A DNA stretch of 54,527 bases from an uncultured Oscillospiraceae bacterium. Its GTDB lineage: Bacteria; Bacillota; Clostridia; Oscillospirales; Acutalibacteraceae. Of the stretch, positions 1 through 9,900 are shown one piece after another. The DNA lies in NCBI GenBank assembly GCA_900540275.1, contig UQFO01000014.1:1-54527 (forward strand), given 5' to 3'. Made by a program: the position numbers and the translations under genes. The notes beneath the pieces were generated by a model. It worked only from the letters and a program-made list of their open reading frames with translations. It was not told the DNA's origin and searched no databases. Position 1 is the stretch's first letter, and each line of letters opens with the position of its first letter.

Positions 1-283
1 AAAGGGAAAAACAGCGGATTGTTTTTCCCTTTTGATTAAACATAGAAAGTTTTATCAAGAAATCCAAGAAGCAGATTGTTTTCTTCAAAAAAGAGAAAAA
101 GCATGTTAAAAAAAGAAAAACAGCGGATTGTTTTTCCCTTTTGATTAAAACATAGAAAGTTTTATGAAGAAAATCAAGAAACAGCTTGTTTCTTGAAAAT
201 TCAGAAGCAGTATGCTTCATTCAATAAATAAAGAAACAGCACATTTCTCAAAAAAACAAAAAGCAGAGCCTTTCCTGCAAAAA
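1..283. repeat. A/T-rich array of short hairpin units
   Basis: No gene is seen here. The stretch holds about ten imperfect inverted repeats of 20-28 bases, most built on a core like GAAACAGC..TGTTTC. A larger unit is repeated directly: the segment with ACAGCGGATTGTTTTTCCC at 11-29 recurs at 120-138, and CATAGAAAGTTTTAT at 41-55 recurs at 151-165, giving a period near 110 bases. Later units (about 176-280) are more diverged. It lies directly 3' of the ABC transporter operon terminator. Origin and function are unknown; the left end is cut by the window. Confidence 0.6.
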
Positions 284-310
284 GCGGGAGGAAACAATGT
301 TTCCTCCCGC
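284..310 (-). terminator. Intrinsic terminator of the marR-ABC operon
   Basis: A perfect 12-base stem, GCGGGAGGAAAC / GTTTCCTCCCGC, with a 3-base loop. T-rich sequence follows on the minus strand and also on the plus strand. It sits 17 bases past the stop codon of the last ABC gene. Confidence 0.85.
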
Positions 311-327
311 TTTTTTGTGTGCAGGTT

Positions 328-2232
328 TTAAGACGCGCTTTCAAACTGTGAATTATAAAGGTCGGCGTAGAAGCCGTTCGCGCTGAGTAATTCCTCATGC
401 GTGCCCTGCTCGACGATATCGCCGTCGCGCATGACGAGGATTAAGTCCGCGTCGCGGATGGTAGAAAGGCGGTGCGCGATGATAAAGCTCGTTCTGCCCT
501 TCATCAGGTTATCCATCGCCTTCTGGATGCGTACCTCTGTGCGCGTATCGACGGAGCTGGTCGCCTCGTCGAGAATCAAAATCTTCGGGTCAGCCAAAAT
601 GGTGCGCGCAATCGTAAGGAGCTGCTTCTGTCCCTGAGAGACATTCGAGGCCTCTTCGTTAAGCACCATGTTGTAGCCGTCGGGCAGCGTCTGCACAAAG
701 TGGTGCACATGCGCCGCCTTTGCCGCCGCGACGACCTCGTCGTCGGTCGCGTCAAGCTTGCCGTAGCGGATGTTCTCCATAATCGTACCGGAGAACAGCC
801 ACGTATCCTGCAGAACCATGCCGAACAGCTCCCGAAGCTCGCTGCGGTCGAAATCCTTGATGTTATGGCCGTCCACCAGGATTGCGCCCTCGTTTACGTC
901 GTAAAAGCGCATCAAAAGCTTAACCATTGTGGTTTTGCCCGCGCCGGTCGGGCCGACGATAGCAATTTTTTGGCCCTGCTTGATATCCGCGGAGAAGTCG
1001 TTGATGATAATCTTATCCGGATTATATCCAAAATGCACGTGGTCGAATTCGACCTCGCCGTCGATGTCGCTGATGGTAATGTTCCTCGCGACGGTTTGCC
1101 GCCTGCCCTCGCTGTCCGTTACGGTTTCCGTAAGCGAAGCATGTTCTTTCGCGGTCTGCTCCTCCTCCGGCTCGCCCAAGAATTCAAAAACTCTTTCCGC
1201 TGCCGCCGCCATGGACTGGAGCATATTGGAAACCTGCGCGACCTGTGTGATTGGCTGGGTAAAGCTCCTGACGTACTGGATAAAGGACTGGATATCACCG
1301 ACGGCAATCGAGCCGTTGATGACGAAATAGCCGCCGAGCACCGCAATCGCGACATACCCCAGGTTGCCGACAAACTGCATAATCGGCTGCATCAGCCCCG
1401 AGAGGAACTGCGACTTCCAAGCGCTTTTGTAGAGCATTTCGTTCGACTGCTCGAATGTGTCGATGGTCTCCTGCTCGTTGTTGAACGCCTGGACAATGTT
1501 CACGCCGCCGAACGTTTCTTCAACCTGCCCGTTGACATGCCCAAGGTAATCCTGCTGGTTGCGGAAATGCTTCTGCGAATGCTTGACGATGATTGACACA
1601 ATCACCATAGAAATCGGCAGAATCAGCAGCGCGACAATCGTCATAATCCAGTTGATGGAGAACATCATAATCAAAATACCAATGATGGTCGTGACCGATG
1701 TGATAAGCTGCGTTGCGCTCTGGTTGAGGCTCATAGACAGGGTGTCCACGTCGTTTGTGACGATGGAAAGCACCTCGCCTGTCTGCTTTTTATCGAAGAA
1801 ATTCATTGGCAGGCGGTTGATTTTTTCAGAAATTTCGCGCCGCATGCGGTAGGTGATTTTCTGAGTGATGCCCGTCATCAGCATTCCCTGGATAAACGTA
1901 AACAGGGCGCTTACGATATACAGCCCGAGCAGGAACAGCAGGATTTCACCAATTCTGCCAAAATCGATTCCGCCGCTGCCCCCTATCTTGTTCATCAGGC
2001 CGTTGAACAGCTCTGTCGTCGCGGTACCTAATATCTTTGGGCCGACAATCATGAAGATGGTGCCCGCAACGGCGCAGATGATAACAAAAATGAGCGCGAT
2101 TTTATATTTTCCCATATAAGAGAGCATCTTTTTCATCGTGCCCTTAAAGTCCTTTGCCTTCTCGCCCGTACCCATCGGGCCGCCGGGACCGTGGCCCCTC
2201 ATCGGGCGCCTTGGCTTTGTATGTGCACTCAT
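328..2232 (-). CDS. ABC exporter half-transporter (permease-ATPase), canonical Walker B
   Basis: A 634-residue half-transporter: a Gly/Pro/Arg-rich cytoplasmic N-terminus, a six-helix exporter domain (about residues 42-330) and a nucleotide-binding domain (about 390-630). Walker A is GPTGAGKTT near residue 428 and Walker B ends LILDEATSSVD near 552, with the catalytic glutamate present. The signature is NVSQGQK instead of LSGGQ. It overlaps the upstream ABC gene by 4 bases. Complementary degeneracy of the two ABC proteins (this one in the signature, the partner in Walker B) is what is known for heterodimeric exporters such as BmrCD and LmrCD, so I infer a heterodimer exporting drugs or other amphipathic compounds. 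The substrate cannot be read from sequence. Confidence 0.93.
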   Translation of the reverse strand: MSAHTKPRRPMRGHGPGGPMGTGEKAKDFKGTMKKMLSYMGKYKIALIFVIICAVAGTIFMIVGPKILGTATTELFNGLMNKIGGSGGIDFGRIGEILLFLLGLYIVSALFTFIQGMLMTGITQKITYRMRREISEKINRLPMNFFDKKQTGEVLSIVTNDVDTLSMSLNQSATQLITSVTTIIGILIMMFSINWIMTIVALLILPISMVIVSIIVKHSQKHFRNQQDYLGHVNGQVEETFGGVNIVQAFNNEQETIDTFEQSNEMLYKSAWKSQFLSGLMQPIMQFVGNLGYVAIAVLGGYFVINGSIAVGDIQSFIQYVRSFTQPITQVAQVSNMLQSMAAAAERVFEFLGEPEEEQTAKEHASLTETVTDSEGRRQTVARNITISDIDGEVEFDHVHFGYNPDKIIINDFSADIKQGQKIAIVGPTGAGKTTMVKLLMRFYDVNEGAILVDGHNIKDFDRSELRELFGMVLQDTWLFSGTIMENIRYGKLDATDDEVVAAAKAAHVHHFVQTLPDGYNMVLNEEASNVSQGQKQLLTIARTILADPKILILDEATSSVDTRTEVRIQKAMDNLMKGRTSFIIAHRLSTIRDADLILVMRDGDIVEQGTHEELLSANGFYADLYNSQFESAS

Positions 2233-4445
2233 TTCTCCAATTCCTCCTTTGACAACTGGGATGCCGCAATCTGGCGGTATACTTCGCAGGAGTTCATAAG
2301 CTCTTTGTGCGTGCCTGTTCCGGCAATCTCGCCGTTATCCAGGACGATAATCTGGTCGGCATTGAGAACTGTGCTGATTCTCTGCGCGACGATTAAAATC
2401 GTACTGCCTGACGTTGCGTCGTTGAGCGCTTTTCTAAGCGCCACGTCCGTTTTATAATCGAGCGCCGAAAAGCTGTCGTCGAAAATATAAATCTGCGGTT
2501 CTTTTGCAACCGCCCTTGCGATAGAGAGGCGCTGGCGCTGCCCGCCGGAAACGTTCGTGCCGCCCTGCGCAATCTCGGAATTATACTGCGTGGGTTTGGC
2601 CTCGATAAAGTCCGTCGCCTGCGCAATCTGCGCGGCGCGCTTTACCTGCCCGGCATTTTCCTCTTCCATGCCGTAGGCAATATTGCTTTCGATTGTGCCG
2701 GAGAACAGGATACCCTGCTGCGGCACATAGCCGATGTCTTTTCTCAAATCATGTTTTTTGACCTTGCGGATATCGACGCCGTTTACAAGGATTTTGCCGC
2801 CCGTCACATCAAAGAAACGCGGAATCAAATTGATAAGCGTCGATTTGCCGCTGCCTGTACTGCCGATAAACGCGGTCGTCTGGCCGGGCCTTGCGGAAAA
2901 GTTGATGTTGCGCAGCACATCCTCCTCAGCGCCCGGATAGCGGAAATATACGTCCTTAAATTCCACGACGCCCTTTTTATCTTCCCTGAACGCTTGTGCT
3001 TCCTCCGGGTCGTTTACCGTGACCTCGGTTTCAATCACCTCGGCGACGCGCGAAGCGGATACCAGGGCCCTTGGCAGCATGATGCTCATCATCGAGAGCA
3101 TCAGGAAGGACATGATAATCTGCATAGTGTACTGGATAAAGGCCATAAGGTTGCCGACCTGCATCTGGCCGTTGTTGATGGAATCCGCGCCCACCCATAT
3201 GATAAGCACGCTGATACCGTTCATAATAAACATCATCAGCGGCATCATGAACGTCATGACACGGTTGACAAACAGGTTGGTTCTCGTTAGCTCGGCATTG
3301 GCCTTGTCAAAGCGCTCTTCCTCGTGCTTTTCGCGGGAGAACGCGCGGATAACCGGCAGGCCCGTGAGGATTTCCCTCGATACGAGGTTTACCTTGTCAA
3401 CGAGCTTCTGCAATACCTTAAAGCGCGGCATCGCGACAAAGTACAGCACAATGACGACCGCTAAAATCAGCCCGATGCCGACGCCGATAACCCAGGTCAT
3501 GCCGCCTTCCGTACCGATGACCTTCGTCAAAGCGCCAACGCCGAGAATCGGGGCGTAGATGACCATCCGCAGCGTCATAACGACGAGCATCTGTATCTGC
3601 TGGATGTCGTTCGTACAGCGTGTAATGAGCGACGCGGTAGAAAATTTGTTAAACTCCCGGTTGGAAAAGGAAATGACCTTTCTGAACACGGCGTTGCGCA
3701 AATCGTGGCCGAACAGCGAGCCGATGCGGGACGAAAGCAGCGTAACGAGCGCCGCGGCGATTACGATAACAAGTGAATACGCGAGCATCCGGAGCCCCGC
3801 GTTCCAGATATAATCGTTTTGCAGCTTGTCGGTATCGATACCGGCTTCTTTGTATTCCTTCTGTACAAAGGAAACCGCCATCTGCTTGATAATGCTCTTA
3901 TCGATATCCTCGTATTTCTCCGTCTGCCCTTCAAAGGACTTGAGCATTTGGTTCCTCTGCTCCTCCGGCATCTGGTCTAATACATCAAGGATTGTCGCAT
4001 TTTCCGGTACCATGCCGGCCGGCATGGCCTGCGTCATCTGCGCGGTCATTTCTTTGACCTGCTTGTTATCGCTTTCTAAAAACGACACGACGAGCATCGG
4101 CACGCCGAAGATTTCTTCGAGCTCTTCTATATCAGCGCTCTTGATTCCGTCGTTTAAAACATATACCTTTAAGCCTTCCTTTTTATCGCTGTTTTCAAGC
4201 GAGTAGCGGGACAGAACCGCTTCCTTGTCTTTCTCATCCATAAAATAGAAAAGCCGGTTCATCTGGCTTTCCCGGATTTCCTGCGGGGCGATATGTTCTA
4301 CGCCGCCCTGCTGGATGCCGATATTGACAATATTCGAGATATTTTCAGGCAGCGACAAGTCGCAGAACGCCTGGATTACGAGCAGGACAATAACGGCAAG
4401 AATCGGCAAAACCGACCGCTTGAGGTATTTGAACAGCTTTGTCAT
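2229..4445 (-). CDS. ABC exporter half-transporter with large extracellular insert
   Basis: 738 residues, about 100-150 longer than a usual half-transporter. The extra length is a charged segment (about residues 40-225) between the first and second membrane helices, predicted to be outside the cell. The exporter helices follow, then the ATPase domain: Walker A GSTGSGKST (about 529), signature NVSGGQRQR (about 635) and Walker B YIFDDSFSALD (about 656). The usual catalytic Glu after Walker B is Asp, marking the degenerate ATP site of a heterodimer. It is translationally coupled by 4-base overlaps to the MarR gene upstream and the second ABC gene downstream. Probable multidrug or lipid-like substrate exporter subunit. 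Confidence 0.93.
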   Translation of the reverse strand: MTKLFKYLKRSVLPILAVIVLLVIQAFCDLSLPENISNIVNIGIQQGGVEHIAPQEIRESQMNRLFYFMDEKDKEAVLSRYSLENSDKKEGLKVYVLNDGIKSADIEELEEIFGVPMLVVSFLESDNKQVKEMTAQMTQAMPAGMVPENATILDVLDQMPEEQRNQMLKSFEGQTEKYEDIDKSIIKQMAVSFVQKEYKEAGIDTDKLQNDYIWNAGLRMLAYSLVIVIAAALVTLLSSRIGSLFGHDLRNAVFRKVISFSNREFNKFSTASLITRCTNDIQQIQMLVVMTLRMVIYAPILGVGALTKVIGTEGGMTWVIGVGIGLILAVVIVLYFVAMPRFKVLQKLVDKVNLVSREILTGLPVIRAFSREKHEEERFDKANAELTRTNLFVNRVMTFMMPLMMFIMNGISVLIIWVGADSINNGQMQVGNLMAFIQYTMQIIMSFLMLSMMSIMLPRALVSASRVAEVIETEVTVNDPEEAQAFREDKKGVVEFKDVYFRYPGAEEDVLRNINFSARPGQTTAFIGSTGSGKSTLINLIPRFFDVTGGKILVNGVDIRKVKKHDLRKDIGYVPQQGILFSGTIESNIAYGMEEENAGQVKRAAQIAQATDFIEAKPTQYNSEIAQGGTNVSGGQRQRLSIARAVAKEPQIYIFDDSFSALDYKTDVALRKALNDATSGSTILIVAQRISTVLNADQIIVLDNGEIAGTGTHKELMNSCEVYRQIAASQLSKEELEK

Positions 4446-4975
4446 ATCTCCTTTGTCTCCTTCCCTTCGTGTGTTGGCGCCCCGGTTTTTCCACTTTGTG
4501 CTTTTGACAGCCGCCGCTGTATTTCCTCCATATCGACCTGGGCGACGACCTCATGAAATTTTTTCATCAAAGTGATAAACCTGAGCGTATCTTCATAACC
4601 CATTTTCTCTACAACCATATTAATTGCTTCATGCATCTGTGCGTTCTGCCGCTCGAACATCCCGATTCCCTTCCTGGTAAACCGGACGTACACGCTGCGC
4701 CTGTCGCTTTTTTGAACGACGCGCTCCACAAGCCCTTTATCCTCCAGCTTGTTGATTACCTGGGAAAGCGCGGGCTTGGAAATTTGAATATGCGCGCTGA
4801 TATCGCTCGTTTTGACGAGCTCCTTCGGCAGGCAGCCGCCGGACAAAAAGCGCATTGCGCGAAAAACGGCAAGCTCGCTGTAGCTCAGCTCGCTGAAAAA
4901 GTGCGGTATCTTCGAGGCTTTCCGTACGCCAATCATCGCATCTAAGAATTCCCTCGTGATATCCTGCTCCTCCAC
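4442..4975 (-). CDS. MarR-family transcriptional regulator
   Basis: A winged-helix regulator of 177 residues. The recognition region contains SDISAHIQISKPALSQVINK followed by the wing with the typical DRRS motif (KSDRRSVYVRFT). It is the first gene of the operon and overlaps the ABC gene by 4 bases, so it probably represses its own exporter operon and is released by a ligand. Start choice: a GTG at 4987 lies inside the Shine-Dalgarno AAGAGGTGG, so the in-frame GTG at 4975, 8 bases downstream of that site, is preferred. The ligand is unknown. Confidence 0.88.
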   Translation of the reverse strand: MEEQDITREFLDAMIGVRKASKIPHFFSELSYSELAVFRAMRFLSGGCLPKELVKTSDISAHIQISKPALSQVINKLEDKGLVERVVQKSDRRSVYVRFTRKGIGMFERQNAQMHEAINMVVEKMGYEDTLRFITLMKKFHEVVAQVDMEEIQRRLSKAQSGKTGAPTHEGKETKEI

Positions 4976-5001
4976 GATTGCTTCCACCTCTTTTTAAATC
5001 G

Positions 5002-5014
5002 TTAAGTAACTTAA
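5002..5014. promoter_or_regulatory. Candidate MarR operator
   Basis: TTAAGTAACTTAA is a 13-base palindrome about the central A, placed between the -10 box and the start codon of the marR gene. A second half-like copy (GAAGTTAATAAC) lies at 5023-5034. Position and symmetry fit autorepression by the adjacent MarR protein; this is inference. Confidence 0.5.
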
Positions 5015-5035
5015 TGGTTTATGAAGTTAATAACT

Positions 5036-5063
5036 ATTATAGCTGAATCAAAAGAGATGTCAA
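5036..5063 (-). promoter_or_regulatory. Promoter of the marR-ABC-ABC operon
   Basis: On the minus strand TTGACA (5058-5063) is followed by a 16-base spacer and a consensus TATAAT (5036-5041). Confidence 0.8.
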
Positions 5064-5224
5064 GCAGTTAATTATGAACAATTAATGAATGTTGTTTTTT
5101 AGCTTTTTAAACAAGCTCTTTGTCGCACGTGGTAAAAATTTTTCTATATTATTTGTGCATTTTTTCACTATTCATTTGTATTTTTTTCATGTGTGCTTTA
5201 TAATAAAAAACAGAGAAAATATGT

Positions 5225-5250
5225 ACGGGAGCACTGCTGTGTCCTCCCGT
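5225..5250 (-). terminator. Terminator after the DUF4358-type lipoprotein gene
   Basis: ACGGGAG / CTCCCGT stem with a 12-base loop, followed on the minus strand by ACATATTTT. It lies 4 bases past the stop of the lipoprotein gene. The region 5064-5224 holds no gene that I can see. Confidence 0.6.
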
Positions 5251-5254
5251 TGGA

Positions 5255-5809
5255 TTAACGGAATGCATCCTCGAACGCATCTACGCCGCGCTGTGTTTGG
5301 GCGGCGGCGAATTCCGCCTGTTCTTTTTCCGGCGCGTCCACATTTTCGTCGATTTTGCCGAGCAGGATAAACGCGACATAATCGCCGCGGCGCACGACCT
5401 TTGCAGCGTTTATTTTCGCCGCGTTGACCGGGTACATCATGGAATCGTTTATTTTCTTCTCACGCGCTTCGTTCAATTGCTTTTCCACCTCTTTGCCTTT
5501 GCCCTCCTTGGCCTTGACGACGAGAAGGCGGTCCGGATGGAAGCCGATTGCGGGCAGCTCGCCCTTTTGCTCCTCGATTAAATCTTTTTCGAGCTTGAAC
5601 TCTTCCTTTAAATGCTCCGTATCAATTTCGGTGTCCGGCAGGTAGTCCTCCCCATAGGCGGTCTTGATTTTATCAAACACGCGCTCAACCGCAAGCTGGG
5701 ACTGCTCCCCGCGGTATGCGTCGTCCCCTTGCCCGCAGCCGGCCATAATTATACAAATAGTAATAGTAGATAACAATATTGCTATTAGTTTTATTTTTTG
5801 TTTTCCCAT
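5255..5809 (-). CDS. Lipoprotein, DUF4358-like
   Basis: 184 residues, starting MGKQKIKL with a strong GGAGGGCAAT site 4 bases upstream; a longer open frame reaching to 6094 runs into the divergent gene and is not used. The N-terminus is a lipoprotein signal peptide with lipobox IMAGC (Cys about residue 22). The mature part is charged, with the pattern GFHPDRLLVVKAKEGK followed by a Lys/Glu-rich helix, which resembles DUF4358 proteins common in Clostridia. Function is not known. It is transcribed away from the zinc-binding lipoprotein gene. Confidence 0.75.
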   Translation of the reverse strand: MGKQKIKLIAILLSTITICIIMAGCGQGDDAYRGEQSQLAVERVFDKIKTAYGEDYLPDTEIDTEHLKEEFKLEKDLIEEQKGELPAIGFHPDRLLVVKAKEGKGKEVEKQLNEAREKKINDSMMYPVNAAKINAAKVVRRGDYVAFILLGKIDENVDAPEKEQAEFAAAQTQRGVDAFEDAFR

Positions 5810-5912
5810 AATTGCCCTCCGTTTTTTGTTGTTTGTTTGTATTGTCTGTGTTATTATATCCGGGAAGCGTATTGAAATACCGCTGACTGTAAAGAAAGGA
5901 AATTTATGGTAT

Positions 5913-6866
5913 ATGAAGAAACTCACGGCAATTTTATTGCTCTTCGCTCTTATGCTTTCTTTTTCTGCCTGCACCCCAGCGCCTTCGGGCGGCGGTTCGC
6001 GGGAGGATACGGAGAAGCTGCGTATCGTAACGACGATTTTTCCGCCATACGACTTTGCAAGGCAGGTTACCGGCGATAAGGCGGAGCTTGCCATGCTGCT
6101 CCACCCCGGCGCGGAAAGCCACAGCTATGAGCCTTCTCCGAAGGATATCATCAAAATCCAGCAGAGCGACATCTTTATTTACGTAGGCGGCGAATCGGAC
6201 AAATGGGTGGACGAGGTGCTTTCTTCGCTTGATACCGAAAGCATACGCGTCATTAAGCTGATGGACTGCGTAAACGCGCTTGAGGAAGAGCATGTGGAGG
6301 GTATGGACGAAGGACACGAGGACGGGGAGGACGGCTACGAATATGACGAGCACGTCTGGACTTCGCCCAAAAACGCTGTACTGATTACGGAAAAAATAAA
6401 TGAGGCGGCCTGCGAGGCGGACAAAGGCAATGCTTCTTATTATAAGGAAAGGACGCAAAGCTATTTAGAAACGCTCAAGGCGCTCGACCATTCCTTTACG
6501 CTCGCTGTGAAGGAAGCAAAGCGGCACGTAATGGTATTCGGCGACCGCTTCCCCTTCCGCTACTTCACAGACGCGTACGGCCTTACCTATTACGCCGCGT
6601 TTCCGGGCTGCAGCTCCGAAACGGAGCCGAGCGCAGCGACGCTCAAGTTTTTAATCGATAAGGTCAGGGATGAAAAAATCCCCTATGTGTTTACCATTGA
6701 AATGTCGGACCAGAAGGTAGCGGACACTATCTGCGAGGCAACCGGCGCCAAAAAGCTTTTGTTCCATTCGTGCCATAACGTAACGAAAGAGGAATTTGAA
6801 AGCGGCGTTACTTATGTATCCCTGATGCAGGAAAACCATAAAAATTTACTTGCGGCTTTGAACTGA
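5913..6866 (+). CDS. Metal ABC transporter substrate-binding lipoprotein (ZnuA/TroA-like)
   Basis: 317 residues. Signal peptide with lipobox SFSAC, then the cluster A-1 binding-protein fold, beginning RIVTTIFPPYDFARQV. Probable metal ligands include His in GAESHSYEPSP and His in DEHVWTSPKN. Between them lies an acidic, His-containing loop (about residues 127-147), as found in zinc-type members, so zinc is the likeliest metal. The start is ATG 5913 with AAAGGAAA upstream; longer in-frame starts would include non-coding leader. No permease or ATPase gene is adjacent, which is unusual since such proteins are normally encoded with both. The next gene, 53 bases on, is an RND exporter and could be co-transcribed. 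Confidence 0.88.
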   Translation: MKKLTAILLLFALMLSFSACTPAPSGGGSREDTEKLRIVTTIFPPYDFARQVTGDKAELAMLLHPGAESHSYEPSPKDIIKIQQSDIFIYVGGESDKWVDEVLSSLDTESIRVIKLMDCVNALEEEHVEGMDEGHEDGEDGYEYDEHVWTSPKNAVLITEKINEAACEADKGNASYYKERTQSYLETLKALDHSFTLAVKEAKRHVMVFGDRFPFRYFTDAYGLTYYAAFPGCSSETEPSAATLKFLIDKVRDEKIPYVFTIEMSDQKVADTICEATGAKKLLFHSCHNVTKEEFESGVTYVSLMQENHKNLLAALN

Positions 6867-6919
6867 TTTTCCGGTTCAGAGCCTGTCCATTTTTAGAATA
6901 AAAACGAAGGAGCGCAGAT

Positions 6920-9900
6920 ATGTTTTCAAAATTCAGCGTAAAAAAACCGATGACCGTCTTTGTCGCGGTCATTATCGTTATTATATTGGGGGTTGTGTCA
7001 TTTACCAATATGACGCCCGACCTGCTGCCGAATATGGATTTCCCTTACGTCGTCGTCATGACGACCTATCCCGGCGCAAGCCCTGAGGAGGTCGAAACAA
7101 CCGTCACCAAGCCGATGGAGCAGTCGATGGCTACACTCGAGAAAATCGAGGACGTCAGCTCCACCTCGGCTGAAAACTATTCCATGATTGTGCTGCAATT
7201 CTCGGACGACACAAATATGGACGCGGCTACCATCAATATCCGCGAAAAAATCGACCTAATCAAAGGCGGCTGGAACGAGCGTGTCGGCACGCCTTATATG
7301 CTCAAAATCAATCCCGACGTAATGCCGGTTTCTGTTGCGGCGGTTGACCGCGACGGGCTTGACGTCAAAGAGCTTTCAAGCTTTGTAGAGAACAGCATCA
7401 CACCAAAGCTTGAGGGGATTGAGGGCGTTGCAAGCGTAAACGCCGGCGGGCTTATCGACCAGAAGGTAAACGTCATGCTTTCCCAGGAAAAAATAGACGC
7501 GGTCAACAAAAAAATACAGGCCGCGCTGAACGGGAAGTTTGACGACGCGCAGAAGGAGCTCGACGGCTCCAAGGATAAAATACAGGATGGGCTCGACCAG
7601 GTAAACAGCGGAAAAGAGCAGGCGCAAAGCGGCAAGGAAACGCTTTCCAAAAAGGAAAAAGAGCTTTCACAGCAGCTTGCCGCCGCGCAGGGCACGCTCG
7701 ATGAAAAACAGCAGCAGCTTCTTGAAGGCAAGCTGGAGCTGGTTTCCCAGTTAAAAGACCTTGCCAGCCAGAAAACGCAGCTGCTGGAAACAAAGAAACA
7801 GCTCGCCGCCCTCCAGGAGGCGTATACAAGGCTCGACGGTACTATTTCCTCTTTAAATGAAACGGTGCAGACACTGCAGAAGCTTAACGATACGCGCCTC
7901 GATTTAAAGGAGCGCACAGACGCGCTCAATGAGCAAATCGAAGCCATACAGAACAATCCTTCCCTGAGCGATGAAGAAAAGGCGCAGATGGTATCCTCCA
8001 TAAAATCAAGCGGGGAATACATAGCTGTTGAAAAGGAAACGAAGGAATTCGAACAGGCGCTCTCTCAGTACGGTATGACGAAGCAGGAGCTGCCGCTCAA
8101 GCTCGAGCAGGCAAAGCTTACGCAAAAGGCGGCGCAGGCCGCGCTTACTGAGCTGAACAAGGCGCTTGAAAAGCTGGGAATCAGCCCTGGGCAGCTAAAA
8201 GAATCGATTGCGCAGCTTGAACAGGGCCTTGCTAAAATCACAGAAGGCGAAACGCAGCTTAACGAAGCGCTTTCCCAGCTTGAGGCTGGTGAAATCACGC
8301 TGAAGGAAGCAAAACAGCAGCTCAATACCCAGCAGACAAACGGCATGTTCCAGCTTAACCAGGCGCTCTCGGAGCTTGTGTCCGGCCAGTCGGCGCTTGC
8401 CGCCACGCAGCAGCAGCTTGAAAGCGCGATGACGCAGGTGGACAGCGGCCTTAGCGAGCTGAAAACAAAGAAACAGGAGGCGCTCGACGCCGCTGATTTG
8501 AACAAGACCATTACGATGGACATGGTTTCGCAAATTCTGGCGGCCGAGAACTTTTCAATGCCCGCGGGCTATGTCACGGAGGACGGCGTCGATTACCTGG
8601 TACGCGTGGGCGACGAATTTTCCGATTCGCAGGAAATTGAGGATATGACGCTGTTCGACCTGAAAATAGACGGCGTCGGCCCCATCAAGCTCACCGACGT
8701 GGCGGACGTTATCGTCACGGACAACGCGGAGGATATTTACGCCAAAATCAACGGGAACAACGGCGTTATCCTTTCGTTCACCAAGCAGTCGACATACGCG
8801 ACCGCCGACGTGTCCGACAATATCAACAAGTGCTTTGAAGAGCTGCAGGGCAAATATGACGGCCTGCACTTCACCTCCCTGATGGACCAGGGCAGCTATA
8901 TCTATATCGTTGTAAACAGCGTCCTGCAAAACCTGCTGTTTGGCGCGCTGCTTGCTATTTTAATCCTGCTGTTCTTCTTAAAGGACATCAAGCCGACCCT
9001 GATTATCGCATGCTCCATCCCCATCAGCGTCGTGTTTGCCATTGTCCTGATGTATTTTTCAGGCGTTACGCTCAACATCATCTCCCTGTCGGGCCTTGCG
9101 GTCGGCGTCGGTATGCTCGTGGACAACAGCGTCGTCGTTATTGAGAACATTTACCGCCTGCGCAATGAGGGCGCATCAGCCATCAAGGCTTCTGTATCCG
9201 GCGCGGTACAGGTCGCGGGCGCTATTGCCTCCTCGACGCTCACGACCATATGCGTATTCCTTCCGATTATATTTATCCAGGGCATTACGCGCCAGCTGTT
9301 CACCGATATGGCGCTGACCATCGCCTATTCCCTGCTTGCAAGCCTGCTCGTCGCGCTTACGCTCGTACCGGCAATGTCGCAGGGGATGCTACGCAAAACA
9401 AAACCGGTCAGGCACGGCCTGTTCAACAGGTTTTTAAAGGGATACGAGAAATCCGCGCGCTTTGCGCTCAAATATAAATTTGTCCCGCTGCTCGTATCGG
9501 TTATACTGCTTGTCGTAAGCGTTGTGTTTGTCGTACAAAAAGGCTTTGCCTTTATGCCGGAATCGGAGGGCGAAAGCATTTCCGTCAATGTGGAAATGCC
9601 AGAGGACGCCACCTTTGACGACACAACGAAGGTAGCGGATGAAATTTTAAAGCAGGCAGATACCATAAAAGACATTGAAACCGTCGGCGTAATGGTCGGA
9701 GGAAACATGGGCAGCATGCTCGGAATGGGCTCCTCCGGCGGGCAAGGCAGCGGGGAAAGCACCACCGTTATGATGTATGTGCTTCCAAAGAAAAACGCGT
9801 CCATGTCGAACGGGAAAATTGCGAAGGCGCTTGAAGAAAAATGCGGCGGGCTGAACGCAAAGGTTACGGCGAGCGCCGAATCCTCCATGATGTCGATGAG

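Noticed and set aside
1..283. Possible CRISPR array
   Set aside because: Units are palindromic and vary in sequence and spacing; no constant repeat alternating with unique spacers and no cas gene.
472..1596. 374-codon open frame on the plus strand
   Set aside because: Antisense to the ABC exporter gene, with no family signal; a composition shadow.
7294..8022. 242-codon minus-strand frame rich in Ser, Cys and Phe
   Set aside because: Antisense to the coiled-coil part of the RND gene; Ser/Cys bias comes from reading Gln/Glu/Leu codons backwards.
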